Assembly: GCA_019753105.1 (NCBI GenBank)
Contig: JAIELJ010000015.1
Span: 62,001-126,000 of the forward strand
Length of the DNA stretch: 64,000 nucleotides
From: Hyphomonadaceae bacterium
GTDB taxonomy: Bacteria > Pseudomonadota > Alphaproteobacteria > Caulobacterales > Aquidulcibacteraceae
Direction: 5' to 3'
In this document: piece after piece, positions 50,379 to 59,581 of the stretch
How the letters are laid out: every line of letters begins with the position of its first letter
Position numbering within the stretch: the stretch's first letter is position 1
Notes under the pieces: generated by a model
The model's database searches: none
Told to the model about the DNA's origin: nothing
The model's input: only the letters and a program-made list of their open reading frames with translations
Translations under genes and position numbers: made by a program

Positions 50379-52985
50379 ATGTCAGCGAACGGAGATGAGA
50401 GCCTTGCCGGTAACACGGCAACGAGCCGCCTTTTGGCGCGGCTGGCGCTCGCCGATCCGAACGCCATTGCCGCGATCGATCAATACGATCGCCAACTGAC
50501 TTATGGCGAACTCCGCGCGCAAATCGAGAAGCATGCGGCAACGCTCCCCGTCTCCGGCCTCGCACTGATCGAAGCAAGCCCAACACTCGGCTGGCTAGAA
50601 GCTTATCTCGCCTGCTGGCATCGCGGCCTCACAGTTCTGCTGACACCGCGAGACGATGCGTACGCGCTCGATCGCCTGCGCGCTCAATTCCGCCCTGCCC
50701 TTTTTATGCGTGAGGAAAACGGCTACGCGCCAGAAATCGCGGACAACGCCGCAAACGCGCCGATCCATCCGGATCTCGCGCTTATGCTCTCCACCTCCGG
50801 CTCTACCGGCGACGCGAAGTGCGTGAAGCTCTCGCACGCGAATGTCGCCGCCAACGCCGAGTCGATCACGCAGTATCTGGAGATCACGCCGGAGCATCGC
50901 GGCCTGGTAAACCTGCCGGTGCATTATTCCTACGGCCTCTCCATCGTGCACTCGCACTTGTGGGCCGGCGCGACGCTCCTGCTCACCGATCAGTCCGTGA
51001 TCGAAGACGCGTTCTGGGCCTTCGCCAAGAAACACAACGCCACCAGTTTCGCCGGCGTACCGCACGTTTACGAACTGCTGCACCGCACCGATCTCGAACA
51101 GCATGCGCCGCCATCGCTGCGTTACTTCACGCAAGCCGGCGGGCGGCTCCGCGCCGAACTCGTCAGCCACTTCGCCGACATCGCCGCCAAGCGCGATTGG
51201 CGTTTCTTCGTGATGTACGGGCAGACCGAAGCAACAGCGCGCATGGCCTACGTGCCGCCCGATGTGACGCGCGAACGCCCTGGCGTGATCGGCAAAGCCA
51301 TCCCCGGCGGGAAGCTTTCAGTACAAGACGAAGACGGCGCGCCGCTCGCACCGGGCGCAGAAGGCGAACTCGTCTACGAAGGCCCAAACGTGATGATGGG
51401 CTACGCGTATGGGAGCGAAGATCTCGCCGCGCCGCCCGCTCTGACCAAGCTCGTCACCGGCGATCTCGCCGTGCAAGAGCCAGACGGCTTTTTCCGCATC
51501 ACCGGCCGCAAGAGCCGCTTCGTCAAACTCTTCGGCGCGCGCGTCAGTCTCGATTCCGTCGAGCGTCGCCTTGAAGAACTCGGCCATCCCGGCGCTGCAG
51601 TCGGCACAGACGATCATCTCGTCGTTTACATCACCGATCGCGCGACCGAAAAAACCCGCACGAAGCTCGCCGAATGGCTGGGCGTGCCCGAGCGCAGCGT
51701 CACCGTCGAACACATCACTGAACTCCCACGCCTCGCCAGCGGAAAAACCGATTACACGAGCCTCAACGCGCGCGCGCCGAAGCAAGATGACAGCGCCGCG
51801 CCCGCCGGCAATGTGCTCGCCGCCTTCCAAGCCGCCTTCCCGCACGACACCGTCGAAGACGAAAGCTCCTTCGACGCACTCGGCGGCGATTCACTCACTT
51901 ACGTCTCGCTCGCGCTCGATCTTGAACGCCTGATCAATCCGCTTCCAAGCGATTGGTCTCATCGCAGCGTCGCCGAGCTTTCAGCGCTAGCGCTCGCGCC
52001 ACCGTCCGGCAAAGCCAAGGCCCGCAACCCTCTGCTTGCTTCGATGGAAAGCGTGCGCGGCCTTGCGTGCCTGCTGGTGGTCTATGCTCACGTCATCGGC
52101 TTTGGCGCCGATCAGGGGCTTGAGCTGCCCGACGGCGACCCGTGGCGCCTGAGTGTGCAGGTGCTCGACTTCCTGCGCATGCCGCTCTTCGTCGCGATTT
52201 CAGGCTTCGTCTACGCCGCGATGGCGCCACCGCCCGGCGCGTGGCGAACATTTTCTAGGCGCAAACTAATCCAGCTCGGCATCCCGCTCGCATTCGCGAC
52301 CTTCGTGTTCTGGCTTATGCGCGGCGTGATGAACGGCGAGTTCGACGATATCGTGCGCGCCTATACCTGGGGCTATCAGCACCTATGGTTCTTGGGGTCG
52401 CTCTTGATGCTCTTGCTCATGGCGGCGGCGATCGACAGTGTCTTCAAGGCGCCGCAGGCTGTTTGGTGGGGCATTCTGCTTGTTGCGGCATTCACGGCGC
52501 ATCTGACGCCCGATATTCAAGTTCTGCATCTTCGCAACACCGCGACATTGGTGCCTTTCTTTGCACTGGGTGTCTTGATGCAACGACGCCCCGCGCTCTT
52601 TACATCCCGCGCGATGCTTGCCGGCGCTGCAGTGCTCAGCGCCTACATCTTCGGGCTTCAGGCGTACAATCTCGCGAATGGCAGGTGGCCGTATGAAGGC
52701 ATTTGGATCCTCGGTATTCCGCTTACAGCGGGCGTCATCCTGTTACTCTTGAACGTGCTCGGCCGCGTGCCGTGGCTCGCCTTCATCGCGATCTATTCGT
52801 TCACGATCTACCTCTGGCACCCGCTGCCGAACGCCGCCGTGCGCGAAGTTCTGCAGGCGATTGGCGTTGGCTCGATCCCGGTTGTCGCGTTGCTCGGATT
52901 CATCGCCGGAGTCAGCGTGCCGATCGCGATGCACTTGGTGGCGTCGCGGATCCCGATCGTGCAGACGCTGGTGACGGGGCGCTAG
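50379..52985 (+). CDS. Three-domain fusion: adenylation, acyl carrier and acyltransferase-3
   Basis: 868 residues. Adenylation domain at about 1-470: LMLSTSGSTGDAKCVKLSH (P-loop), YGQTEATARM, TGDLAVQEPDGFFRITGRKSRFVKLFG and a C-terminal catalytic Lys in ASGKTDY. A carrier domain at about 480-535 has the phosphopantetheine site GGDSLTYV (Ser about 505). An OafA-like acyltransferase-3 domain at about 545-868 starts SMESVRGLACLLVVYAHVIGFG and contains about ten helices. This would activate a carboxylic acid, carry it as a thioester and transfer it to a glycan. Lies next to ugd and galE. Confidence 0.88.
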   Translation: MSANGDESLAGNTATSRLLARLALADPNAIAAIDQYDRQLTYGELRAQIEKHAATLPVSGLALIEASPTLGWLEAYLACWHRGLTVLLTPRDDAYALDRLRAQFRPALFMREENGYAPEIADNAANAPIHPDLALMLSTSGSTGDAKCVKLSHANVAANAESITQYLEITPEHRGLVNLPVHYSYGLSIVHSHLWAGATLLLTDQSVIEDAFWAFAKKHNATSFAGVPHVYELLHRTDLEQHAPPSLRYFTQAGGRLRAELVSHFADIAAKRDWRFFVMYGQTEATARMAYVPPDVTRERPGVIGKAIPGGKLSVQDEDGAPLAPGAEGELVYEGPNVMMGYAYGSEDLAAPPALTKLVTGDLAVQEPDGFFRITGRKSRFVKLFGARVSLDSVERRLEELGHPGAAVGTDDHLVVYITDRATEKTRTKLAEWLGVPERSVTVEHITELPRLASGKTDYTSLNARAPKQDDSAAPAGNVLAAFQAAFPHDTVEDESSFDALGGDSLTYVSLALDLERLINPLPSDWSHRSVAELSALALAPPSGKAKARNPLLASMESVRGLACLLVVYAHVIGFGADQGLELPDGDPWRLSVQVLDFLRMPLFVAISGFVYAAMAPPPGAWRTFSRRKLIQLGIPLAFATFVFWLMRGVMNGEFDDIVRAYTWGYQHLWFLGSLLMLLLMAAAIDSVFKAPQAVWWGILLVAAFTAHLTPDIQVLHLRNTATLVPFFALGVLMQRRPALFTSRAMLAGAAVLSAYIFGLQAYNLANGRWPYEGIWILGIPLTAGVILLLLNVLGRVPWLAFIAIYSFTIYLWHPLPNAAVREVLQAIGVGSIPVVALLGFIAGVSVPIAMHLVASRIPIVQTLVTGR

Positions 52986-53968
52986 GCGAAGACCTTCGCT
53001 TCAACCTCGGCGTGCCACTTCCAGGCATCGCCGATCACCGTGTCGATGTTGCGCGAAGGCGACCAGCCAAGCTCGCGCTTCGCGTAGGAATTATCCGCCA
53101 CAAGCGCAGGCGCATCACCAGGACGGCGCTCCGCGCGCGCCGCCGGCACAGGCTTGCCCGTCACGCGCTCGATTGATGCGAGCAATTCCAGAACCGTGAC
53201 GCCGTCGCCGGTGCCAAGGTTCGCCGCCAGCGATTCGCCACCGCCGATCAGCCGCTCGATCGCGCGCACATGCGCATCAGCCAGATCCAACGTGTGCACG
53301 TAGTCACGCAAGCACGAGCCATCTCGCGTCTCATAATCCGTGCCGAAAATCTTGAAGCCCTCGCGCCGGCCGAGCAGCGTGAACAAAGCCAGGGGGATCG
53401 CGTGCGACTCCGGCTCGTGGCGTTCGCCGATGCCTTCTTCCGGGCACGCGCCGGCCGCATTGAAGTAACGCAGGTGCGCGAACTTGAGACCATGCGCCGT
53501 CGCCATGTCGCGGCTGGCGCGCTCGATCATGAGCTTTGTCCAGCCATACGGGCTGACCGGCCATTGCGGATGCGCCTCGTCCATCGGCAGACGCTGCGGA
53601 TCGCCATAGGTGGCGCAGGTCGAGGAGAAGACGAAAGCGTTCACGCCCGCTTCGCGCATGACCTCAAGAAGCGTCAGCGCGCCGGTGACGTTCGCATCGT
53701 AAAAGCGCTCCGGGAACTTCACCGACTCGCCAACCTCGATCAGAGCCGCGCAATGCAGCACCGCCGCAGGCTTGTGGCGCGCGAACACCTCGGTCAGCCG
53801 CGCCTTATCGCGGATATCGCCGCGCTCGAACGGGCCCCATTTCACGAAACGCTCGTGGCCGTTGTGGAGATTGTCGTAAACCACGACGTCGTGCCCTGCG
53901 CGCTTCAGCGCCAGGCAGCAATGCGAGCCGACATAACCGGCCCCGCCCGTAACAAGAATTGTCGCCAT
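52982..53968 (-). CDS. galE: UDP-glucose 4-epimerase
   Basis: 328 residues. VTGGAGYVGSHCCLALKRAGHDVVVYDNL binds NAD; the Ser/Tyr/Lys triad is in FSSTCATYG and SPYGWTKLMIER; YFNAAGACP and LGTGDGVTVLEL are further GalE features, and RPGDAPALVADNSYAKRELGW near the end is diagnostic. Interconverts UDP-glucose and UDP-galactose (or the N-acetyl forms). Stop overlaps by 4 bases the convergent fusion gene; divergent from pgi. Confidence 0.94.
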   Translation of the reverse strand: MATILVTGGAGYVGSHCCLALKRAGHDVVVYDNLHNGHERFVKWGPFERGDIRDKARLTEVFARHKPAAVLHCAALIEVGESVKFPERFYDANVTGALTLLEVMREAGVNAFVFSSTCATYGDPQRLPMDEAHPQWPVSPYGWTKLMIERASRDMATAHGLKFAHLRYFNAAGACPEEGIGERHEPESHAIPLALFTLLGRREGFKIFGTDYETRDGSCLRDYVHTLDLADAHVRAIERLIGGGESLAANLGTGDGVTVLELLASIERVTGKPVPAARAERRPGDAPALVADNSYAKRELGWSPSRNIDTVIGDAWKWHAEVEAKVFA

Positions 53969-53996
53969 GTCGCCGTCCTGTTAGAGCCTTGACCCC

Positions 53997-55508
53997 ATGA
54001 GCGCCACTTCTTTCGCCGCCCGCGAAGCAGCCTTCGCCCAAGTCTCGCGCGAGGCCGAGCGGCTGCGCAATACGAAATTGCTGGACCTGTTCGCCGCCGA
54101 TGCCGGACGCGCCGAGACGTTTACCCTTAGCGCGCCGCATCTCATCGCGGATTTTTCGAAGCAGCGCATCGACGCCGGCGCCATCACCGCGCTCACCGCA
54201 CTCGCGCGAGCGGCGGATTTTGATGGCTGGCGGAGCAAGCTCTTCAGCGGCGAACGTGTGAACAACACCGAAGGCCGCGCCGCCAAGCACTGGGCGCTGC
54301 GCATCACCGACCCGCCAGGGGGCGATAACGACATCACGCGCGTGCTCGATCGCATGCACGATTTTGCCCACGACATCGCCGAGAGCGGCGATTACGACGC
54401 CATCATCCATCTCGGTATTGGCGGCTCGGATCTCGGGCCCCGTCTCGTTCTCGATGCGCTGAAGGCCTACCGCCGCCCGCACCTGCAAGTCCGCTTCGCC
54501 GCCAACGTCGACGGCGCCGATATCGTCGATGCGATCGAAGGCCTCGATCCGAAGCGCACATTGCTGATCGTCGCGTCCAAGACATTCACAACGCAAGAGA
54601 CGCTCGCTAACGCTGAATATGTCCGCGCTTGGGGCCCGAAGCGCATCGCTGCGGCGACGGCAGCACCCGAGAAGGCTGTCGCCTGGGGCGTTGCGGCTGA
54701 CGATGTGTTTCCGTTCTGGGATTGGGTTGGCGGGCGTTATTCGCTGTGGTCGAGCGTGTCGCTGGTTTGCGAGATCGCGCTCACGCATGGCGTTTTCTTC
54801 CGCATGCTCGAAGGCGCTCATGAACTGGACGAGCACTTCCGGACTGCTCCCTTCGCGCAAAACCTGCCTGCGCTTTCCGCCGCCATACAGATGTGGAATC
54901 GCGAAGCGTTGGGGCACGGCTCATACGCCGTTATCCCCTACGCCGAGCGCCTGCGCTTGCTGCCCGCCTACATGCAGCAACTCGAAATGGAATCGAACGG
55001 CAAGCGGGTGACGCGTGACGGCGAAGCCATTGCGCGCTCGGCCTGCGCCGTCACCTGGGGCGCCGCGGGCACCAACGCACAGCACTCGTTCTTCCAATTG
55101 TTGCATCAAGGCGTCGATGAAATCCCCGTCGAGTTCATCGTCAATGCGAGCGATCAAGAAGGTCCACCAGCGCACCGCGCCAAAGTGTACGCCAATGCGT
55201 TAGCGCAAGCGCGGGCGCTGATGGTCGGCAAAGCCTCTAGCGAACCGCACCGCGCCTTCCCAGGCAATCGCGCTTCGACGCTCATGGCGATCGACGCTCT
55301 CAGCCCCGAAGCGCTCGGCGCGCTGCTGGCGTTCTTCGAACACCGCACGTTCGCGCAGGCCGTGTTTGCGGGCATCAATCCGTTCGATCAGTTCGGCGTC
55401 GAGCTTGGCAAGGAAATGGCCAACCAGCTTTTGCCCGCGCTTGAGGGCGGGGATGTGCCGGAAGGCGTAGATGCCAGCACAGCAGCTTGGCTGGGGCGTT
55501 TGCGCTAA
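53997..55508 (+). CDS. pgi: Glucose-6-phosphate isomerase
   Basis: Interconverts glucose-6-P and fructose-6-P, linking glycolysis to UDP-glucose and glucosamine supply. 503 residues. Phosphate-binding IHLGIGGSDLGPRL, SKTFTTQETLAN, WDWVGGRYSLWSSV and the C-terminal Lys region NPFDQFGVELGKEMA identify it. ATG at 53997, closely divergent from galE across 28 bases, so the start regions overlap. Confidence 0.96.
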   Translation: MSATSFAAREAAFAQVSREAERLRNTKLLDLFAADAGRAETFTLSAPHLIADFSKQRIDAGAITALTALARAADFDGWRSKLFSGERVNNTEGRAAKHWALRITDPPGGDNDITRVLDRMHDFAHDIAESGDYDAIIHLGIGGSDLGPRLVLDALKAYRRPHLQVRFAANVDGADIVDAIEGLDPKRTLLIVASKTFTTQETLANAEYVRAWGPKRIAAATAAPEKAVAWGVAADDVFPFWDWVGGRYSLWSSVSLVCEIALTHGVFFRMLEGAHELDEHFRTAPFAQNLPALSAAIQMWNREALGHGSYAVIPYAERLRLLPAYMQQLEMESNGKRVTRDGEAIARSACAVTWGAAGTNAQHSFFQLLHQGVDEIPVEFIVNASDQEGPPAHRAKVYANALAQARALMVGKASSEPHRAFPGNRASTLMAIDALSPEALGALLAFFEHRTFAQAVFAGINPFDQFGVELGKEMANQLLPALEGGDVPEGVDASTAAWLGRLR

Positions 55509-55565
55509 CAACCGAAGCGCCAAACGTTAACGAAACAGTACCACACGCCGCCGTAAAGTCCGCGC

Positions 55566-56717
55566 GTGGCCAAGCAGGGCAATTCCGAGGGTATCCGCGA
55601 CCTGTCGCTGATCCGCGCAAGCGGCTCGACAGCGCGCGTCATGAACCTGGCGCTGACCTATGAGCGCTTCGGCGAGAGCGAAGAGTTCAAAGAGAGCCCG
55701 CTCTTCCGCTGCGAGGCGCTCAATCGCGCGCTGATCGTTAAGCACGCACTACGGCCGCACGAGCGCGCGCTGTTCGAACATCCGACCACGCACGCCACCA
55801 AGATCATCTTCCCGTTCTCGCCCACCGAACTGAACCTCGGGGGCATCTCGGTCATGCTGGGCGAGATTCAGTTCGACAAAATTTTCCGCAGCGTCGTCGG
55901 CGGCGTTGATCCGATCAGCTTGGACGCCGACGTCGAATTGCTCGATTTGCTGAACGACGTTCCTTCGTTCGACCCATTCCTGATGCGCGAACAGCTGCGG
56001 CGCCTCGATCGCACGCCCGCGCGCTGCTTCTTTGAAGTCTCAGACGCCGACATCTCCAGCATGATGCGGTTCGTCGCCAAGGAGATCGAGCCGCTCGCGG
56101 CCCTCGCTTTCGGTGCATCCGGTCGCCGTATCGAGAAGATGGCAGAGCGCCTGGCCGATAAACTCATGATGGACGAAGGCGCGCAAATGCTGGAGCCGCT
56201 GCGCGCGGCGCTCGCGATGAACATGGCGCAGTACCGCGACGGCGTCTTCGCCTGGAAGGGCTTCCTTTATTACAAGTGGTCGCTCGGCCGGCTCGAAACA
56301 GGCCAGGAGCACTTCGGCAAGAGCTTGGCGCTCTGCCGCTTCACCGGCGGCATGCCGGCGACGAAGATGGAAGTCGAAAAGCTGCGCCGCAACGTGATCG
56401 CGCGCACCAATCTGGTTCTGCAGCGCACGACTGAAGCGATGCGGGATTATGAAAACGCGTTCGGCGCCCTCTCACGCGGCGCGCCGATGAGCTTCCGCGA
56501 CTTCCTATTGAGCGCGCCCGGCCGCTTCATTGGGCTCGGCGAAGCGATCGGCGCAGTGAAACACATGCATTCGCTCTGGGGCTTCCGCTTCCCGCCCGGC
56601 GCGACGTGGATGATGGAAGCCGACGAGGCGCTCACCATGCTCGGCGAGTTTGATCGCATGCTAGCGACTGCGGAACTCACGCAAGAACAAGATGGGCTGG
56701 AACTGGAAGTCGGTTAG
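55566..56717 (+). CDS. Conserved hypothetical protein
   Basis: 383 residues, soluble, no signal peptide. Starts GTG (MAKQGNSEGIRDLSLIRASGS). No recognised domain, though SLIRASGSTARVMNLALTYERFGE, ATKIIFPFSPTELNLGGISVMLG and MRFVAKEIEPLAALAFGASGRRIEKMAERL look conserved and helical. Long coding frame with normal codon use; seems to be an alphaproteobacterial family of unknown role. Ends 4 bases into the convergent glycosyltransferase gene. Confidence 0.6.
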   Translation: MAKQGNSEGIRDLSLIRASGSTARVMNLALTYERFGESEEFKESPLFRCEALNRALIVKHALRPHERALFEHPTTHATKIIFPFSPTELNLGGISVMLGEIQFDKIFRSVVGGVDPISLDADVELLDLLNDVPSFDPFLMREQLRRLDRTPARCFFEVSDADISSMMRFVAKEIEPLAALAFGASGRRIEKMAERLADKLMMDEGAQMLEPLRAALAMNMAQYRDGVFAWKGFLYYKWSLGRLETGQEHFGKSLALCRFTGGMPATKMEVEKLRRNVIARTNLVLQRTTEAMRDYENAFGALSRGAPMSFRDFLLSAPGRFIGLGEAIGAVKHMHSLWGFRFPPGATWMMEADEALTMLGEFDRMLATAELTQEQDGLELEVG

Positions 56718-57871
56718 GCCAGCGCCCGCACCGGCAGCGGCGCATCGCCGTCGCCGATCACGCTCTCATAGACTTGAAGTGTCTGCGCCGCGACCGCATC
56801 CCAATCGAACCGCGCCAGCACAACGTCTCGATCAGCGTTGAAGCTCTCGTGAGGGAGCTGCAGCGCGTCAGCCAGCGCGTCGATATCCTGGCACGGGAAG
56901 TAGTGCTTCGCTGACAGGCCGATATCTTTGTTGGCGGAAATGTCGCTCAGCAACACCGGCGCGCCAGCACCCAGCGCCTCCAGCACAACGATCGGCAAGC
57001 CTTCGTGCGAAGACGGCAGAACGAACAGAGAGGCGTTGCGATAGAGCGCTTCCAGCGTCTTGCGATCGAGTGAGCCAGTAAAGATCACCCGATCCGACTG
57101 CCGCGCCATCAATGCGCGTACGTAGTCATCAGCGTGATCAGCATTGCCTGCGATGACGAGCTTTGCCGTCGGCGAAGCACGCTCGAACGCTTCGACCAGA
57201 TTGTCGAAGCGCTTCTCCGGCACCAGGCGCCCGACGCCAAGCACGTAATCTTTCGGCGTAAGACCAAAGCGTTCCAGAACCGCCGCAGCATCGCCAGGCT
57301 CGGCATAAAGCTCAGCGCCGTTCGGCACATAATGGATGCGATCCGCGCGGCTCGGAAAATCCCGCTTCAGCTCTTCGGCCAGTGAGGGCGACACGGCGAT
57401 GACGCCGTCGGCGAAGCGCAGCGCCGCTTGTTCGCCGATCTTCAGCGTGAGCCGGCCAAACCAATTCCACTTCGCGCGCGCATAGTCGCGGCCATGATGG
57501 GTGACGACGACGCGTTGCCCCATGAGCTTTGCAAGCGGCGTGATCAGCGCCGGGCCGATTGCGTGAACATGGACCACGCGCGGCCGCACGGTGAAAACAG
57601 CGTGGAAAAGCCCCGCGACAGCATTCGGCAACGCTTCGAGATATTTGTTGCGCACGGCAGCAACTGGGCGAACCTCAAGCCGGTCGTTCAACGCGCGCGC
57701 TTGGTTCACATAGCCCTGCCGGCCGAGCACCAGAAAGCGCAAGTCAGACGTGCGGCTCAAGCGCGTGAAAATCTGCTCGCAATGCGTCTCGATGCCCCCG
57801 GACACGCCCGGGAAGCCACGCAGGCCGATGACGCAAACATCGACACGATCTGACGCTTTGGCCTCAGCCAC
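56714..57871 (-). CDS. GT4-family glycosyltransferase (WfgS/rhamnosyltransferase-like)
   Basis: 385 residues. GLRGFPGVSGGIETHCEQIFTRL is a hallmark of O-antigen and exopolysaccharide glycosyltransferases; HAIGPALITPLAKLMGQRVVVTHHGRDYARAKW, the donor site GVGRLVPEKRFDNLVEAF and LPSSHEGLPIVVLEALGAGAPVL follow. Substrate sugar cannot be read. Lies on the minus strand between pgi/hypothetical and glmM, in the envelope-sugar region; start ATG 57871. Confidence 0.9.
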   Translation of the reverse strand: MAEAKASDRVDVCVIGLRGFPGVSGGIETHCEQIFTRLSRTSDLRFLVLGRQGYVNQARALNDRLEVRPVAAVRNKYLEALPNAVAGLFHAVFTVRPRVVHVHAIGPALITPLAKLMGQRVVVTHHGRDYARAKWNWFGRLTLKIGEQAALRFADGVIAVSPSLAEELKRDFPSRADRIHYVPNGAELYAEPGDAAAVLERFGLTPKDYVLGVGRLVPEKRFDNLVEAFERASPTAKLVIAGNADHADDYVRALMARQSDRVIFTGSLDRKTLEALYRNASLFVLPSSHEGLPIVVLEALGAGAPVLLSDISANKDIGLSAKHYFPCQDIDALADALQLPHESFNADRDVVLARFDWDAVAAQTLQVYESVIGDGDAPLPVRALA

Positions 57872-58034
57872 TTCCGCTCACCTTTGGCGCGCAGCCGCCA
57901 ACGGCCCGCACAAAACAACCGAACCCTGGCTGGGTCCAGCGGCTTGGACATGCAGTATTTGAACCGTCGCGCGATTGGCGAAGACTGATGCGCACACACG
58001 CCAGATCGAAGAAATGGCGCCCGAATTGGAGCGG

Positions 58035-59396
58035 TTAGGCCGCCTTCGCCGCCGCGACCACGGCCGCCTTCACGTCATTCACGGCGCTGCGCACCAGGCT
58101 CTCATCATCGCCCTCGGCCATAATCCGCACCAGCGGCTCAGTCCCGCTCTTGCGGACCAGCAAACGCCCCGTGCCGACCAGCGACGCTTCCGCCGCCTTG
58201 ATCGCGGCCTTCACGCTCGCCGCCTCCATTGGGTCCGGCTTGCCCTTTTCGTAGCGCACGTTTTCCAGAACTTGCGGCGCGGGTTCGAAGAGTTTGCACA
58301 CTTCGCTCGCCGGCTTGCCCGATTGCTGAATAACCGCGATCACCTGCAGCGCGGCCAGCAGCCCATCGCCCGTCGTGGAAAAGTCGCTCAGAATGATGTG
58401 GCCCGATTGCTCGCCGCCGACATTGTAGCCCTTGGCGCGCATGGTCTCGACCACATAGCGGTCGCCAACCTTGGTGCGCTCCATGCCGAGCTTCATGCCC
58501 TGCAGAAAGCGCTCAAGCCCCAAATTGCTCATGACGGTCGCGACAATGCCGGGCTTGGTCAGCGTACCGTTCTCTTTCCAGCTCTTGGCGATCAGCGCCA
58601 TCAGCTGGTCGCCATCGATGGAATTGCCCTTCTCATCGACGATCGCCACGCGATCTGCATCGCCGTCGAGCGCAATGCCAATATCGGCGCGATACTTCAG
58701 CACCGCATCCTTCAGCGCGCGCGTATCAGTCGAGCCGACCTCTTGGTTGATGTTGAAACCGTCCGGATCGATGCCAAGCTTGATGACCTCGGCGCCCAAC
58801 TCATAGAGCGCCACCGGCGCCACTTTGTAGCCAGCGCCATTGGCTGCATCGATCACGATGCGCATGCCTTTGAGCGTCAGCCGCTTCGGGAACGTCGCTT
58901 TGACGATCTCGACGTAGCGGGCCTGGGCGTCGTCGATGCGGCGAGCGCGGCCGAGCTTATCGGGCGCTGCCAAGTGTTCATCGAGTTTGGAATCCATCAG
59001 CTGCTCGATCTCGAGCTCGGCATCATCCGAGAGCTTGTAGCCATCCGGGCCGAATAGCTTGATGCCGTTGTCGGCGAACTTGTTGTGCGAGGCCGAGAGC
59101 ATGACGCCCAGATCGGCGCGGAGCGAGCGGGTCAGCATCGCCACGGCCGGCGTCGGCAGCGGCCCAAACAGCACCACATCCATGCCCGCGGCCGTGAAAC
59201 CCGCCGTCAGCGCCGGCTCGAGCATGTAGCCTGAGAGCCGCGTATCCTTGCCGATCACCACCAGATGGCGGCGATCGTCAGCCGAGCGGAAGCGCTTGCC
59301 GGCGGCTAGCCCCACCCGCATGGCCACTTCCGGCGTCATGGGGAAGCTGTTGGCGGTGCCCCGGATGCCGTCTGTCCCGAAATAAGCCCTGGTCAT
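58035..59396 (-). CDS. glmM: Phosphoglucosamine mutase
   Basis: Converts glucosamine-6-P to glucosamine-1-P for UDP-GlcNAc synthesis. 453 residues: [12 protein letters not shown] at the start, phosphoserine loop [15 protein letters not shown] (Ser103), metal loop DGDADRV (about 244), GEQSGHI, and [12 protein letters not shown]; the NGxxGxK-like spacing and lengths fit GlmM, not PMM. Divergent from glmS across 185 bases that hold no gene and probably both promoters. Ala-rich C-terminus. Confidence 0.97.
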   Translation of the reverse strand: MTRAYFGTDGIRGTANSFPMTPEVAMRVGLAAGKRFRSADDRRHLVVIGKDTRLSGYMLEPALTAGFTAAGMDVVLFGPLPTPAVAMLTRSLRADLGVMLSASHNKFADNGIKLFGPDGYKLSDDAELEIEQLMDSKLDEHLAAPDKLGRARRIDDAQARYVEIVKATFPKRLTLKGMRIVIDAANGAGYKVAPVALYELGAEVIKLGIDPDGFNINQEVGSTDTRALKDAVLKYRADIGIALDGDADRVAIVDEKGNSIDGDQLMALIAKSWKENGTLTKPGIVATVMSNLGLERFLQGMKLGMERTKVGDRYVVETMRAKGYNVGGEQSGHIILSDFSTTGDGLLAALQVIAVIQQSGKPASEVCKLFEPAPQVLENVRYEKGKPDPMEAASVKAAIKAAEASLVGTGRLLVRKSGTEPLVRIMAEGDDESLVRSAVNDVKAAVVAAAKAA

Positions 59397-59581
59397 GCCC
59401 GACCGGCCTCCCTGAAAAACCGTCGCATGTTGAAAGACTAATTGAGGTGCAAATCAATGGCCGCGTTGGCAGAAGCTGCGTGGGACAAGCATCTAGAGTA
59501 ACCTCAGCCAGTTATCAGGCCGTCCGGACGCGTGAGACGCGCTGTCGAGCGGTCATTTATTAACAGCGAGCATCACCACGT

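Noticed and set aside
57975-59057. 360-codon plus-strand frame opposite glmM
   Set aside because: Low-complexity shadow of glmM; no Shine-Dalgarno or domain.
59397-59581. A glmS ribozyme or riboswitch in the glmM-glmS intergenic region
   Set aside because: No recognisable ribozyme core, and it is a Gram-positive feature; only a divergent promoter region is expected.
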